Source: Nemertoderma westbladi (lineage: Eukaryota > Xenacoelomorpha > Nemertodermatida > Nemertodermatidae). From it: 50,704 nt of DNA. How positions within the stretch are numbered: position 1 is the stretch's first letter; the number at the start of each line of letters is the position of its first letter. The position numbers and the translations under genes are program-made. This document shows positions 20,862 through 31,615 of the stretch, piece by piece. A model generated the notes under the pieces. The model saw only the letters and a program-made list of their open reading frames with translations, was not told the origin of the DNA and searched no databases. The DNA is taken from assembly GCA_032718475.1 (NCBI GenBank), contig JAUCBJ010003433.1, positions 1 to 50,704 of the forward strand, given 5' to 3'.

Positions 20862-22031
20862 TGTTCGCGCTTTTAAGACCTTTGGCAGTTTAACCCGCCA
20901 AATCTATATGTCTTCTAGGTTATAAATCGACTTTAGCCTATGACAAGTATTTGACACAAATAAATCCAACATTAGCCGAAGCCAGTCTATGCGCGACCAT
21001 TCACCCGCTGGATATACCCGGGAGACTGGATTCGGATGCTTTAATTTGATTGCGGTGCAGGCCTACCGTACTATTCGATTGATCGTTAATATATAATCTC
21101 TGACAAATATTATTCACTTTCGGGAAATATTAGCAGTTCCTTTAGGACGTGGCGCTCTATCTATATAAACAGAGCTATGGCTTACACTAAACACAACGGA
21201 ATGGATTATAAGTTACACATAAGGCGCATTCTTTAGGAGATGCTTTGTTACGCGGACAAGCACATACAGACTATTGCACACCGCTGCACACTGAATTGCC
21301 GATAGTCACTGATTTTAATCATATATAAAGAGAATAGCAACCGACATTTGTAGGGCCTATAAAATAGCATTCAATTCACTACAAACCACGATAATATAAG
21401 TCGCAATTGCTATATGTAGCCGGTCTCTCTAACCTTAGTGTATCAAGAAGATCGGGGTTTCTGATCGTTTATCGTTATTCTCCAAATAACAATATGTAAA
21501 CGAATGATACATTTAATAACAAACAGCAAATAGCAGTAAATAATGTGCAATACGTACCGTACCGTTATGTGTTCTTAGTGTCTCGTACCGCTGTACCGGT
21601 AACAGTTATGTGTTCTTATAATTAAAGCCGTTCTAATGTTGGAATAAAACAGAATAATTCCATAGCCGATGTTCATGGCATCAGGAATACCAACACACTG
21701 AACCCTGTGAGCTGTTGCAGGTAGCTTTCAACACAAGGAGGAAAAGCTCTCATTGGCAGAGTTCCAGTTTCTATAAGTTCCATGAATGTCTAAATGCCAA
21801 ACCTCCCTAGCCTTTGCAGCCCATAGCCAACACAAGGCTAAATCGCTATGCTTGGTCGATCATTGTTCTGATTGGTTAATCGAACAGAACAAAGAGGCCA
21901 TACGTACAGCAAATCAGCCAACCAGCGGGCGGATTGTGCCACTAGAAGCAACAGTTTAGAGGATTTGAGCGAATGGGGGAAAACTGGATTACAAATGGAA
22001 AAGGCCAGTTATATCCCCAAAAGCTTTTACA
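20862..22031 (-). repeat. 3' LTR of BEL element
   Basis: 1170 bp, TGTTCGCGC...TTTTACA on the plus strand. Differs from the 5' LTR at only three positions I could find. A purine-rich GGGAGCGG directly before it on the minus strand (22032-22039) is the likely polypurine tract. Confidence 0.93.
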
Positions 22032-22039
22032 CCGCTCCC
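22032..22039 (-). promoter_or_regulatory. Polypurine tract
   Basis: Minus-strand GGGAGCGG immediately upstream of the 3' LTR is the expected primer site for plus-strand DNA synthesis in LTR elements. Confidence 0.55.
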
Positions 22040-22109
22040 AGAAAATGGGATTTAATTATATAAAATATAAAAAATCACAGTTTCTAAAATATAAAAATAC
22101 TCTAAACAG

Positions 22110-22854
22110 TTAGTCTTTCTTGCGCGGACGGCGTTTACGCAGTTTCTTGAGGCTAGCAAGAGTCCTTTTCTCTTTGGGGCGAGCCACTTTACTAGGAGGG
22201 CTATAACTCCTGGGTGAAGGGTGCAATACAATTGCATCAGAAGGTTTAAGGTTATGGTCGGTGTCTCGTCCATTTCGATATGCTTCTCCTCGAGCTGATT
22301 TTCCTCCGCTTGTCGTTGGATACGTTCGTCCAAAACTCTCGCAGAGGATAGGGTTGTCTAAGTTCGATATCTTCTTAGAGATTCTGGATTTCCCAATCGA
22401 ACTGAGATAAAGCCAATTCGTTTATCGCTTGGACTTGCTATTACAACTTACGTTTATCTGAACAAACGCAGGTTTCCTTTCTGATCTTTGTAGAATAGCG
22501 TTTAACTCGTTTCGTACAACGCTCTCCTCCACCTTGATGAAGGGTTGTATCGCGTTAAACTGGGACGACTATACGGTTGAATGGCGATATTAGGTGTCCA
22601 CGTCCCAATACGGCTAAGTAAGATGGGCTAATATCTAGGAAGCCCACAACCGGGGTGCCACCGACTAATTGTTCAGGTAACACTAGATCTTTGAACAGTG
22701 AGTACAGCTCGGGAGGATCCGTCATACTAATAGGATCAAGAGTCTGAGGTCTCACTAGGGAATGAGGAGGTCTGATCGAGTATTCCGGAACTCTGATCAT
22801 TGGTTTATTTAAGGATCGTCTGAGTCGAACGAGCGTAGGTGGTACGTCAAACAA
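22110..22854 (-). pseudogene. Unrecognised coding remnants at 3' end of BEL
   Basis: After the ORF ending at 22809 the coding signal moves to another frame (22854-22555, about 99 codons, with a PPTLVRLRRSLNKPMIRVP segment), then to a third (about 22560-22415, QFNAIQPFIKVEESVV), and finally to a very basic tail ending KRTLASLKKLRKRRPRKKD at 22110. A GTAAGT donor-like word lies at about 22450 and a CTTAG acceptor-like word at about 22365, so part of the change could be an intron; the other shifts look like frameshifts. No family recognised. It might be the C-terminal half of the protein starting at 23492. Confidence 0.4.
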
Positions 22855-23492
22855 ATTTCGCTCGAAACTCCCGTAAGTATAGCGAGTAAAACCGTGTTTA
22901 ATACAACGTCTCCACGGATGTTTAGGTCTTTCCGTTTGTTAGTTGGGTCTAGGGCATCCATCGCAACAACACCAAAGACGCACGTCTTGTAGGGGAAACT
23001 CGAGTGATCTTTCTCCAGTTCACAATACTCCTCCATCCGTTCGAAGCTATCCGGTGCAACAGGCAGCGGTCGATCAGCGGTAAGATACATCATAGTGGAA
23101 TAGAGCCGTTTGAGTTCTACCATGCGGTCATGATGTATACCTTGAGGATATCGAGTTTCTAGATTCTGTTGACTGATAATATCGAGATAGGTTTCTCTCA
23201 AGAATTCCAGGTATTTGGTGAAGTCGCTGCGTTTATCCGGCTCTTCAACATCTGCACTTTCGAGTCGGTTTCGAATAGAATTTTCGTGTTCGAGTCTCAG
23301 TTTATCGTTCCGCTTCCGCTGGGTATGATATTTAAATAAAACCATTTCCCTTTTGGGGTCTATATCGTTCGTATCGTGTAGGTCGATAGGATGACCAGTA
23401 GTTAAGAAGTCCATATACGTACCATTACGATGCGTATAGCGAGCGGTGAATTTTCTACAGTCCAACCCATGCGCAAGTTGCTTCCGGGACAT
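22809..23492 (-). CDS. Unknown BEL accessory ORF
   Basis: 227 residues from ATG 23492. Charged, mostly helical, without signal peptide or membrane segment, starting MSRKQLAHGLDCRKF. I recognise no domain. It occupies the place where integrase or an envelope gene would be in a complete BEL/Pao element, but shows neither integrase motifs nor membrane features. The last 15 codons overlap the start of the next frame, so the true protein may continue there. A 43-codon ORF in the same frame precedes it, separated by one stop. Confidence 0.45.
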   Translation of the reverse strand: MSRKQLAHGLDCRKFTARYTHRNGTYMDFLTTGHPIDLHDTNDIDPKREMVLFKYHTQRKRNDKLRLEHENSIRNRLESADVEEPDKRSDFTKYLEFLRETYLDIISQQNLETRYPQGIHHDRMVELKRLYSTMMYLTADRPLPVAPDSFERMEEYCELEKDHSSFPYKTCVFGVVAMDALDPTNKRKDLNIRGDVVLNTVLLAILTGVSSEICLTYHLRSFDSDDP

Positions 23493-23498
23493 TGGCGG

Positions 23499-23630
23499 TT
23501 AAATATAACGACCATCATCCTCCGTAGTAGTTGGACCAGCGTCGCCGCGTATCAAGCTATCAACAAACGCTTGTAAAGGTAGAGTATATCGCTCCCTGAT
23601 ACCAAGATCATCTTCTATCAACTCAATCAT
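23499..23630 (-). CDS. Short ORF upstream of the accessory ORF
   Basis: 43 residues, ATG 23630, start MIELIEDDLGIRERYTLPLQ, ending 6 bp before the next ATG and in the same frame. It may be the original N-terminus of the accessory protein cut off by one TAA, or an upstream ORF. Confidence 0.3.
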   Translation of the reverse strand: MIELIEDDLGIRERYTLPLQAFVDSLIRGDAGPTTTEDDGRYI

Positions 23631-25184
23631 ATCTGCTATATAAGTTTATCCATATTATAATGAGTTTATATTTAGGCGAGCGGGCGTCGCTGCCTACCCC
23701 TCTCTGCCCCCGGACAGTGTAAGATCCTCAGTGCCGATATACCGTCGTCGCTGTGCTTTCGCCAACGATGTAGCTACACAACGACAACGATAACTGGCAC
23801 AAGTCACTCCACTGTCCGTCCCAAAGGCTTAGATGTACTTCAGGTTCTTACTGGAGAGTTAGGGTTACTTTCACAATTGCGACTCGCTACTGTAAACACA
23901 CCTTAGTAGTAACATTCACCTACAAACGCACAAATTCCATGTAACTGTCACAAATTGTACACATTCTATCACACATTCGGGTCATTTGTCCGTTAGTCAA
24001 GTGCCTTCCAGAATGTCACGTTGTTATTATGTATCCTTGGATACTAGCGGTGTGTTATTTATTCCGTATGCTATTCAATGAGCAAGCCTTTTATTGTTCT
24101 GTTAACTCGCTTCTTGTTGCTATGGTGACATTATGGAAAGCTAGCGGTAGAATTAGGGTAATTCTCATGCATACAGATCTGGGATGCTATTTAATAGTAA
24201 GTCTTTGATGGTCAATATCATCTTTATATATGATTTTATGAATTTTATCGGCTATTGACTCTATATTGGAGATTCTCGCACACTAATACACTTAAGAGGT
24301 GAATCTCCGCTCCCATGATCTATTAATTAATGGAATTTTGGGAATATTATAAATTGTATAAAATAACAATTTATCAAATTCATTAAAAGATGAATTTAAA
24401 TTTATTCCCGTAATTTTATTATTTAATATTAAATAGACACAATTTTATTCCAGAACAAGTCTGTGGACTGGGATCCTTGATTCTAGGAATTGATCTTTTT
24501 AAGAATATCGGTAAGTGCTACGATATCTTAATAGACTAGAATTTTAAAGGATCTTAAATTTGACAGATTTTATAAATATTAATAATTAATATTTAGGATG
24601 GGCACCAGTTTATTCCAGAACAAGTCTGGGGACATTAACCACTGATTCTAGAATTTTGTCTTTCAAGTATATCGGTGGGTGCCGCGATATCTTAATCGAC
24701 TAGAATTGCAGATGGTCAAAGGGTTTAACAGATTTATTTTGCGTTTTACGCTACTGTTTAAAGGGAGTGAGGCAAGTCGTTTCCAAGGTCTACCCAGAGC
24801 TTGGTTTAGCCGAGACACGAGGATCTGAACTTTGCATTCCTAATACTCTGCCTACCAATAATACTTAAATATAGTAGTGGCTTTATTGTACTTTAATAAG
24901 TACGGATATTTCATCTTACTGTAGTCACGTATTTATAATATGATACGGACAGTAAGGAAAGAGAAAAAGAATTATTTCTCGCCGTCGCACTAAATATAAT
25001 ATAAGTAATTAAGTAATAAACACTAATATATTGCACTAATCTACCAAACAATTGCTAAAATAACATTCTACTAAATAAAATTAAAGAAAACGATTATAAT
25101 AAAATTACATAATAATACATACATAATATAAAATAATAAAAATAAATATAAAATAATATAGTCAAACACCCACTCCGTATGTTG
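23631..25184. other. BEL internal non-coding region
   Basis: No ORF of interest in 1.5 kb. Two imperfect copies of a roughly 130-bp segment start near 24450 and 24608; both contain TTCCAGAACAAGTCTG and CTACGATATCTTAAT-like words. The stretch stands where RT-RNase H-integrase coding sequence would normally be. Confidence 0.5.
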
Positions 25185-28088
25185 TTACGTTATGGAGTCC
25201 CTAGATATTTGTTGGATTAGGGAGGTGGTCGTGGGAAGAGTATCTTGCCTTCCATAGTTTCCGGACAGTTTTCGGTCTCTTTCCAGTAAACATAAACGAC
25301 CAGCTGGGCGATTGAGTGGTTGTGTCACTTTCTCCGCTCCCTTGGCCTGTCTAATCTTCACCGGGGTAAGATGAGGAGGCCATTCCTCTTCTTTACTTAG
25401 GAAGTCGGGTCCATCTAACCGGTCTGGAGTATCTACCAGTTCTTGTGGAGTTGCTCCCCTGGAAGCGATGTCGGCTAGATTGATCGTCTCGGGGCAATGT
25501 CTCCATTGATCTACATTGGAGTTGATGTCGTCATTATCTGAGGAGTATGGTGTTCCCTCAGTTGGGTCGTCAACTTCACTGCTCTCCACTTCCCGTTCAC
25601 TTAATGGATATACCTGTTCTTTTGGTAATCTTTCCATAAGAGTTCTACGAGAAGGGCCAGTAAAGTACCAACCTACTCTAGTTCTTCCCGCATAGACTTG
25701 TAGTGGTTGCGGTTGAGCAGGCCGTTTCTCCAATGTCTCGAGCGCTTCATGCGCATTTTGACCGATGAGTATTTGGACTCCAGGGTAATCGGTGTTGAAT
25801 CTAGGTATTTCAAGCTGCTGGGTGAAATCGTCCTCATCCCAGTTATAAGGTTCCACTTGGCTGGTCGCGAAGTTCTTTATCGCTACCATTTTTACTGACC
25901 TTATGCTGTGTTCTCCCAGTTCATCCTGGGGGGTGGACAACGCGCCTACATAATAATCCACTATTACGGTAGATTTCCAAACCTGCATAATTCCTGACAT
26001 GTTTAGCTTAGTTCGGAACTTGGGTTGTCCAGCAAAGATGTCTTCGGCTAGTTCTTTGTCGATGAATGTTCCTGTGCTACCGGAGTCAAGGAGGGCGTTC
26101 ACTATACAACTCCTTGTAGGTCCGTGGACCCTTAACTGTACTACAGGAAATTCTCGGATTCCTACATTGGAAGTTGGTGCTTTCCAAGATGGTTGTCTGT
26201 CAGAAGTAGTTAGGGTGAGCTCGCTGTCGGTGTCCTTTTCATACGTAAGTGCTCGATACACTGCGGTATTTGTCAGGTAACAGGATTCGTTTTCGTCGGA
26301 GAATTCATCCGTATAGAATCCTTCCATCTCAGAATATTGGTCAGTGTCGTTCACATAACTGAATTGGACATGTAGTTCGGACTCACTTACCTGACTCGGG
26401 CTGTTTCGTTCGAATTCCGTGTGCAACAAGATATGATGTTTTGCGCCGCACTTTGCACACCTTGAGTCGGAGTAACAGGTTCGCCGTTGGTGTCCTCGTC
26501 TGAGGCAATTATAACACAACCGCTTATCCCACATGACTTCACGTCTATCCTTTAATGATTTCTTTAGGAATTTATCACACATATTCAAACGGTGGGGCCC
26601 GTCGCACAGCACACATTTTGGTTTGATGTTACTTACCTTACTTTGAGTAATGTTGTGCACACTCGTTCTTTCTTCGGGCTTTCTTACTTGAATTCTCTTA
26701 GGAGACGTAGGAGGAGTTTTTCTTACCTGTTCTCTCCTGTCATTGGTTCGAGACTTGAATTTACTTACGTCCTTAGTCGCTTTGTGGTCATAGTAAGATC
26801 TTTCAGTGTCTTTCCCGCTGTCCTCTCCCTGAGAGAGTTGGCTTTCGCCATCGTCTATATAACACACTGGTGTTACTTTTCTTCTAGAAACGGGTTTCTC
26901 ACTTACCTTACTTTCCGATGTCTTCTCTCTGGACTGCTTTATGAGCTGTAATTTCACTTCGCCGTCCAAGAATGACATGAGATCAGCCATGGTAGGGTCT
27001 CGTTGTTGTTGTTCCATCATATATAACACTTTCTTGTCCCAACGTGTACCTACTCCACCCTTCGGTAAAGTAGAAGTCACTGCTCTAATAACCATAGCAC
27101 TCTGATACTCATGAGACTTACCTAGCCAATCTAATTGTCGGCAGATCTCCTGAATCTCATCGGAAAACTCTATAATCCCGCTGCTAATAAACTTTCGGGG
27201 CGCTACCAACTTTGCATACAAATACCCAGCTATGTTATTCCTATTACCATACCTGAAGTTTAGAGTATCCCAAACTTGTCTTAATCCATCTGGATGTCCA
27301 ATAAATTTTAACGCCATTAACTTGGGAGGTCCTTCCAAGCATTCGATGAAGTATCTGAGTTTCTCTCCGTTAGATAGCACAGAGTTCTGTATGTTATCTT
27401 TGTAATATTCATTAAAAGGTAACCATTTCATCTCATCTCCATTGAACTTGACGATCTCTCCAACCTTTACCGCTTGACGGGCTTCGGTTCTAGCCATTTG
27501 ACGCGTAAAACTTTCTTGAGCCATCGTATTATTGAATATAGAATTATCGGTATATAAATTTCTCGGATTATGATCAGGTCTATATGGAATATCATTATCA
27601 ACAGGTTTATAATTACCCTGAATAGGGTTTACTATAGGAGTTTCTACTTCACTAGCAGTATAGATGCGTGTAGGCTCCACACCTTGCGCATGAGATACTT
27701 CAGACCTAACGGGTTGACACATTGTTACAGGGGGTGGTGGTATACCCTTTTGTAAATTGACTAATTTATCTCGCTCGGCGTCCAGGACGGGTTTGGACTC
27801 GGGAACAGTCCTACTGGGCACAGGTAGATTAGTACTGTGCAAAGGGAATTTATAGGCAGGTTCTGGGATTACAGGTGTCTCTATCTTTCTTTCCGCTTCT
27901 ACTGTTGCCATTGCCTCTGCCGCCTTTCTTTCCGCTTCTGCTGTTGCCATTGCCTCTGCCGCCTTTCTTTCCGCTTCTGCTGTTGCCATTGCCTCTGCCA
28001 CCTTCCTTTCAAGACACTGTCTAAGTCTAAGACTCATTCTAACACCTTCCAAAAGACTATCTGACAGTGCCCGTTTTGTGTCAGACAT
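25185..28088 (-). CDS. BEL/Pao Gag-protease polyprotein, RT deleted
   Basis: 967 residues, ATG 28088, intact. Three copies of a 13-residue AEAMATAEAERKA repeat (31-68) form a charged helix. Then come the BEL-type Gag domain (DUF1759, about 205-385), zinc knuckles with Cys/His clusters at 492-505 and 525-551, and a retropepsin-like protease (DUF1758) with the active-site LLDSGST at 667-673. After residue 860 the sequence jumps to WRHCPETINLADIASRG, which in complete elements follows RNase H. RT and RNase H are therefore cleanly deleted in frame, and the protein ends before the integrase. In complete elements Gag packages the RNA and protease matures the polyprotein. The intact frame suggests the product may still be made. 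Confidence 0.9.
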   Translation of the reverse strand: MSDTKRALSDSLLEGVRMSLRLRQCLERKVAEAMATAEAERKAAEAMATAEAERKAAEAMATVEAERKIETPVIPEPAYKFPLHSTNLPVPSRTVPESKPVLDAERDKLVNLQKGIPPPPVTMCQPVRSEVSHAQGVEPTRIYTASEVETPIVNPIQGNYKPVDNDIPYRPDHNPRNLYTDNSIFNNTMAQESFTRQMARTEARQAVKVGEIVKFNGDEMKWLPFNEYYKDNIQNSVLSNGEKLRYFIECLEGPPKLMALKFIGHPDGLRQVWDTLNFRYGNRNNIAGYLYAKLVAPRKFISSGIIEFSDEIQEICRQLDWLGKSHEYQSAMVIRAVTSTLPKGGVGTRWDKKVLYMMEQQQRDPTMADLMSFLDGEVKLQLIKQSREKTSESKVSEKPVSRRKVTPVCYIDDGESQLSQGEDSGKDTERSYYDHKATKDVSKFKSRTNDRREQVRKTPPTSPKRIQVRKPEERTSVHNITQSKVSNIKPKCVLCDGPHRLNMCDKFLKKSLKDRREVMWDKRLCYNCLRRGHQRRTCYSDSRCAKCGAKHHILLHTEFERNSPSQVSESELHVQFSYVNDTDQYSEMEGFYTDEFSDENESCYLTNTAVYRALTYEKDTDSELTLTTSDRQPSWKAPTSNVGIREFPVVQLRVHGPTRSCIVNALLDSGSTGTFIDKELAEDIFAGQPKFRTKLNMSGIMQVWKSTVIVDYYVGALSTPQDELGEHSIRSVKMVAIKNFATSQVEPYNWDEDDFTQQLEIPRFNTDYPGVQILIGQNAHEALETLEKRPAQPQPLQVYAGRTRVGWYFTGPSRRTLMERLPKEQVYPLSEREVESSEVDDPTEGTPYSSDNDDINSNVDQWRHCPETINLADIASRGATPQELVDTPDRLDGPDFLSKEEEWPPHLTPVKIRQAKGAEKVTQPLNRPAGRLCLLERDRKLSGNYGRQDTLPTTTSLIQQISRDSIT

Positions 28089-30163
28089 ATTTGATTGTAC
28101 AGTTGAATGCCTACTGCTATATTACAGTTAAAGCAAGTCTAGTAATTCAGTATCAACTGTTAGCCTAGTAATTAATTACCGATACCGTTACTCAGTGTAA
28201 CGTGATATATATACAATGTATCAGAATACCGGTATACACTTACAATATATATAAGTATTATTACAGACTAGGTTTGTCACAGAATACCGGTATGATTTCA
28301 GCCTAAATTTATAGAAATAAATATAATAAGCCTATGGTAAATACCGGTATGTCAATTATATTAAATAATTGAATTTCTGAATTTTAAGGGTTACTTGGTT
28401 ACTTTAACTTACTTTATTACCGTTATTTGAGCAGTAGTCCAACTGATATTGAGACCTAGTTGTTGTATGGCAGGCCTACTATTTATAAATCGTTTGAGTT
28501 GATTTATAATATATATATACCCGTTTAATAGGTTTTTGTCAATATTTGAAATAAATGTTATTATTTCTGGGGGAGTCACTACACAGAAGCTGTGCGCTCT
28601 CAGTGGAGTGTTACTTGTTGGACACTAAAACAAATAATTCTAATTTACCTAAGTTACTTAATACTACAAATTACGTACAATTCGGGTTGAGATTACAATC
28701 TCTAAATAAACACAAAAAAATTACAAATACACAAATACGAATTTTTAGGGTAATTTTACAAGAAGTCTACTAACCAGCCTAACAAAGGGTTAGAATATCT
28801 GGTTATTACAACGGACAGAGTACTATGGTATTTGAAAATAATAAACAGTAGTAAATATACTGCGTTGTCCAGATAGGAAAATACCACCATCTGACGACTT
28901 ATAGCCGTATCGCTATAAGTACTACGTTATGTATCACGGAGTGTTCCTACCCAGAAGTTAATTACCGCGGTCTACCAGAACCAACGTGCCAATTAACCAC
29001 TTTACAACACAAATATACTGCCTACACGCTAATTACCTTCGGAAAGCACTGTACACTAAACCCTAAATTATGTACAAGTACTTGTACAACAAATAATCAG
29101 TAGTTAAAAATACTTGAACAGCTAAAAGAACCACGGTATCTGCCGGAGTGACCAAAGCATAAAATCTCCAGTCTTTACCTACGCCAAGCAGCCCTGATGT
29201 AGTACCGGGGTTAGTTTAACTATAACGGTATGTATAACAAGCACAATTACTGTAGGGATAAACTTGGGGATATGAATGTTGCGAATAATCGCATAAACTC
29301 TGAATAATAAATATTAAGCTACGCGTACAGACTACTCAAACAAAATGCAGACCAAATACTGACAGAGTACTATCAAGCCTAAACAAACTACGGTATGTGC
29401 AGACTCCGAAATGGTTAGTTAGTATGCGTTCTAACCTAGTAGTACGACTTATTCTTTCAGAGGGGGTTTACCTCACAGCACTGGAAGCCCCTACGTTCCC
29501 AACTGGCACTTTATCGGACATACACTCTACACACACCGAAATTTCCTCAGACCTAACAACAGCCAGACAACTATCCAGCCTACAAATTATCTAAATAAGA
29601 ATTATACGCTACCTGTACAGACTACACAAACAAAGTACAGACCAAACGCTGGCAGACTACTATCAAGCCTAAATAAACTACAGTATATGCAGACTCCGAA
29701 ATGATTAGTTAGTATGCGTTCTAACCTAGTAGTACGACTTATTCTTTCAAAGGGGGTTTACCTCACAGCACTTGAAGCCCCTACGTTCCTAACTAGCACT
29801 TTATCGGACAGATGCTCTACACACACTGCAATCCGTTCAGACTTCACAACAGTCAGACAACTATCCAGCCTACAAATTATCTGTACAATCTGAGCAGGCT
29901 TACACGTCTTCTGCTCAATCTTAACCTACAAATAAATAAAACCGACAGAAATAAGTAAACTATACAAAGGAATGAGGGGTGATCAATCCCTAATCCCCTA
30001 GCAGCCTACAATATACAATATCACAATCGAAATAGTACTGCTGTACCCGTACTGTAAGTAAGTACCGGTCCGGATGATCAGGCAGTCAGGCCTACTGGTT
30101 ACCGGTCGACCGGTACTATCAACTTGATTGCTTACGCCGCAATCAAGAAGCAATAACTGTTAC
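28089..30163. other. BEL leader region
   Basis: About 2 kb between the 5' LTR and the Gag start, with no convincing gene. It contains a duplicated segment (29322-29883) and a stretch at 28191-28334 repeated at 50561-50702. Next to the LTR end (minus strand GTAACAGTTATTGC) I cannot see a standard TGG-type primer binding site. Confidence 0.55.
29322..29883. repeat. Tandem duplication of about 285 bp
   Basis: 29322-29598 and 29611-29883 are about 90% alike by eye. Both contain TTAGTTAGTATGCGTTCTAA and GGGGGTTTACCTCACAGCAC. Confidence 0.85.
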
Positions 30164-31333
30164 TGTTCGCGCTTTTAAGACCTTTGGCAGTTTAACCCGC
30201 CAAATCTATATGTCTTCTAGGTTATAAATCGACTTTAGCCTATGACAAGTATTTGACACAAATAAATCCAACATTAGCCGAAGCCAGTCTATGCGCGACC
30301 ATTCACCCGCTGGATATACCCGGGAGACTGGATTCGGATGCTTTAATTTGATTGCGGTGCAGGCCTACCGTACTATTCGATTGATCGTTAATATATAATC
30401 TCTGACAAATATTATTCACTTTCGGGAAATATTAGCAGTTCCTTTAGGACGTGGCGCTCTATCTATATAAACAGAGCTATGGCTTACACTAAACACAACG
30501 GAATGGATTATAAGTTACACATAAGGCGCATTCTTTAGGAGATGCTTTGTTACGCGGACAAGCACATACAGACTATTGCACACCGCTGCACACTGAATTG
30601 CCGATAGTCACTGATTTTAATCATATATAAAGAGAATAGCAACCGACATTTGTAGGGCCTATAAAATAGCATTCAATTCACTACAAACCATGATAATATA
30701 AGTCGCAATTGCTATATGTAGCCGGTCTCTCTAACCTTAGTGTATCAAGAAGATCGGGGTTTCTGATCGTTTATCGTTATTCTCCAAATAACAATATGTA
30801 AACGAATGATACATTTAATAACAAACAGCAAATAGCAGTAAATAATGTGCAATACGTACCGTACCGTTATGTGTTCTTAGTGTCTCGTACCGCTGTACCG
30901 GTAACAGTTATGTGTTCTTATAATTAAAGCCGTTCTAATGTTGGAATAAAACAGAATAATTCCATAGCCGATGTTCATGGCATCAGGAAAACCAACACAC
31001 TGAACCCTGTGAGCTGTTGCAGGTAGCTTTCAACACAAGGAGGAAAAGCTCTCATTGGCAGAGTTCCAGTTTCTATAAGTTCCATGAATGTCTAAATGCC
31101 AAACCTCCCTAGCCTTTGCAGCCCATAGCCAACACAAGGCTAAATCGCTCTGCTTGGTCGATCATTGTTCTGATTGGTTAATCGAACAGAACAAAGAGGC
31201 CATACGTACAGCAAATCAGCCAACCAGCGGGCGGATTGTGCCACTAGAAGCAACAGTTTAGAGGATTTGAGCGAATGGGGGAAAACTGGATTACAAATGG
31301 AAAAGGCCAGTTATATCCCCAAAAGCTTTTACA
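30164..31333 (-). repeat. 5' LTR of BEL element
   Basis: 1170 bp, same length as 20862-22031 and near identical. It ends CA directly before TTATG and the Polinton left end. Confidence 0.93.
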
Positions 31334-31338
31334 TTATG

Positions 31339-31615
31339 AGTAGTATGATAAACAGCTGAAATAAAACAGCACCTGCCATAGTCTACCATGTTAAAGAATT
31401 TGCCGAACGGCTCTTGCCCCGCCTACTTACTATGATTACCATTGTGTTGCCCCACCCACTTACTATGGTTACCATTGTGCATATGTAACATATGTCACCA
31501 CTGTGTATATGTGACATATGCGGTATAAGGCCAGTTCGCAGACGGAAGTAATTTAATTAATTCGTGTCTACCGGTTGGCGTTTGACCTTGAACCGCAATA
31601 GGTAAAACCCAATAT
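31339..31615. repeat. Left terminal inverted repeat
   Basis: 277 bp starting AGTAGTATGATAAACAGC, matching the complement of 45072-45348 with five substitutions and no indel. It contains palindromic ACATATG words. Confidence 0.95.

Larger units (their letters stand above)
20862..31333 (-). mobile_element. BEL/Pao LTR element, non-autonomous
   Basis: Two direct repeats of 1170 bp (20862-22031 and 30164-31333) start TG and end CA, with 5-bp target duplication TTATG. Transcription is on the minus strand, so 30164-31333 is the 5' LTR. The internal region holds a long leader, one Gag-protease ORF (25185-28088), about 1.5 kb without genes, and unrecognised ORFs (22110-23630). RT, RNase H and integrase are missing. 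I saw only three substitutions between LTRs, so insertion is recent and must have been mobilised by an intact relative. Confidence 0.93.

Noticed and set aside
22809-23492. Integrase or envelope of the BEL element
   Set aside because: No DDE motif, zinc-binding HHCC module, signal peptide or membrane segment is visible, so it is left as unknown.
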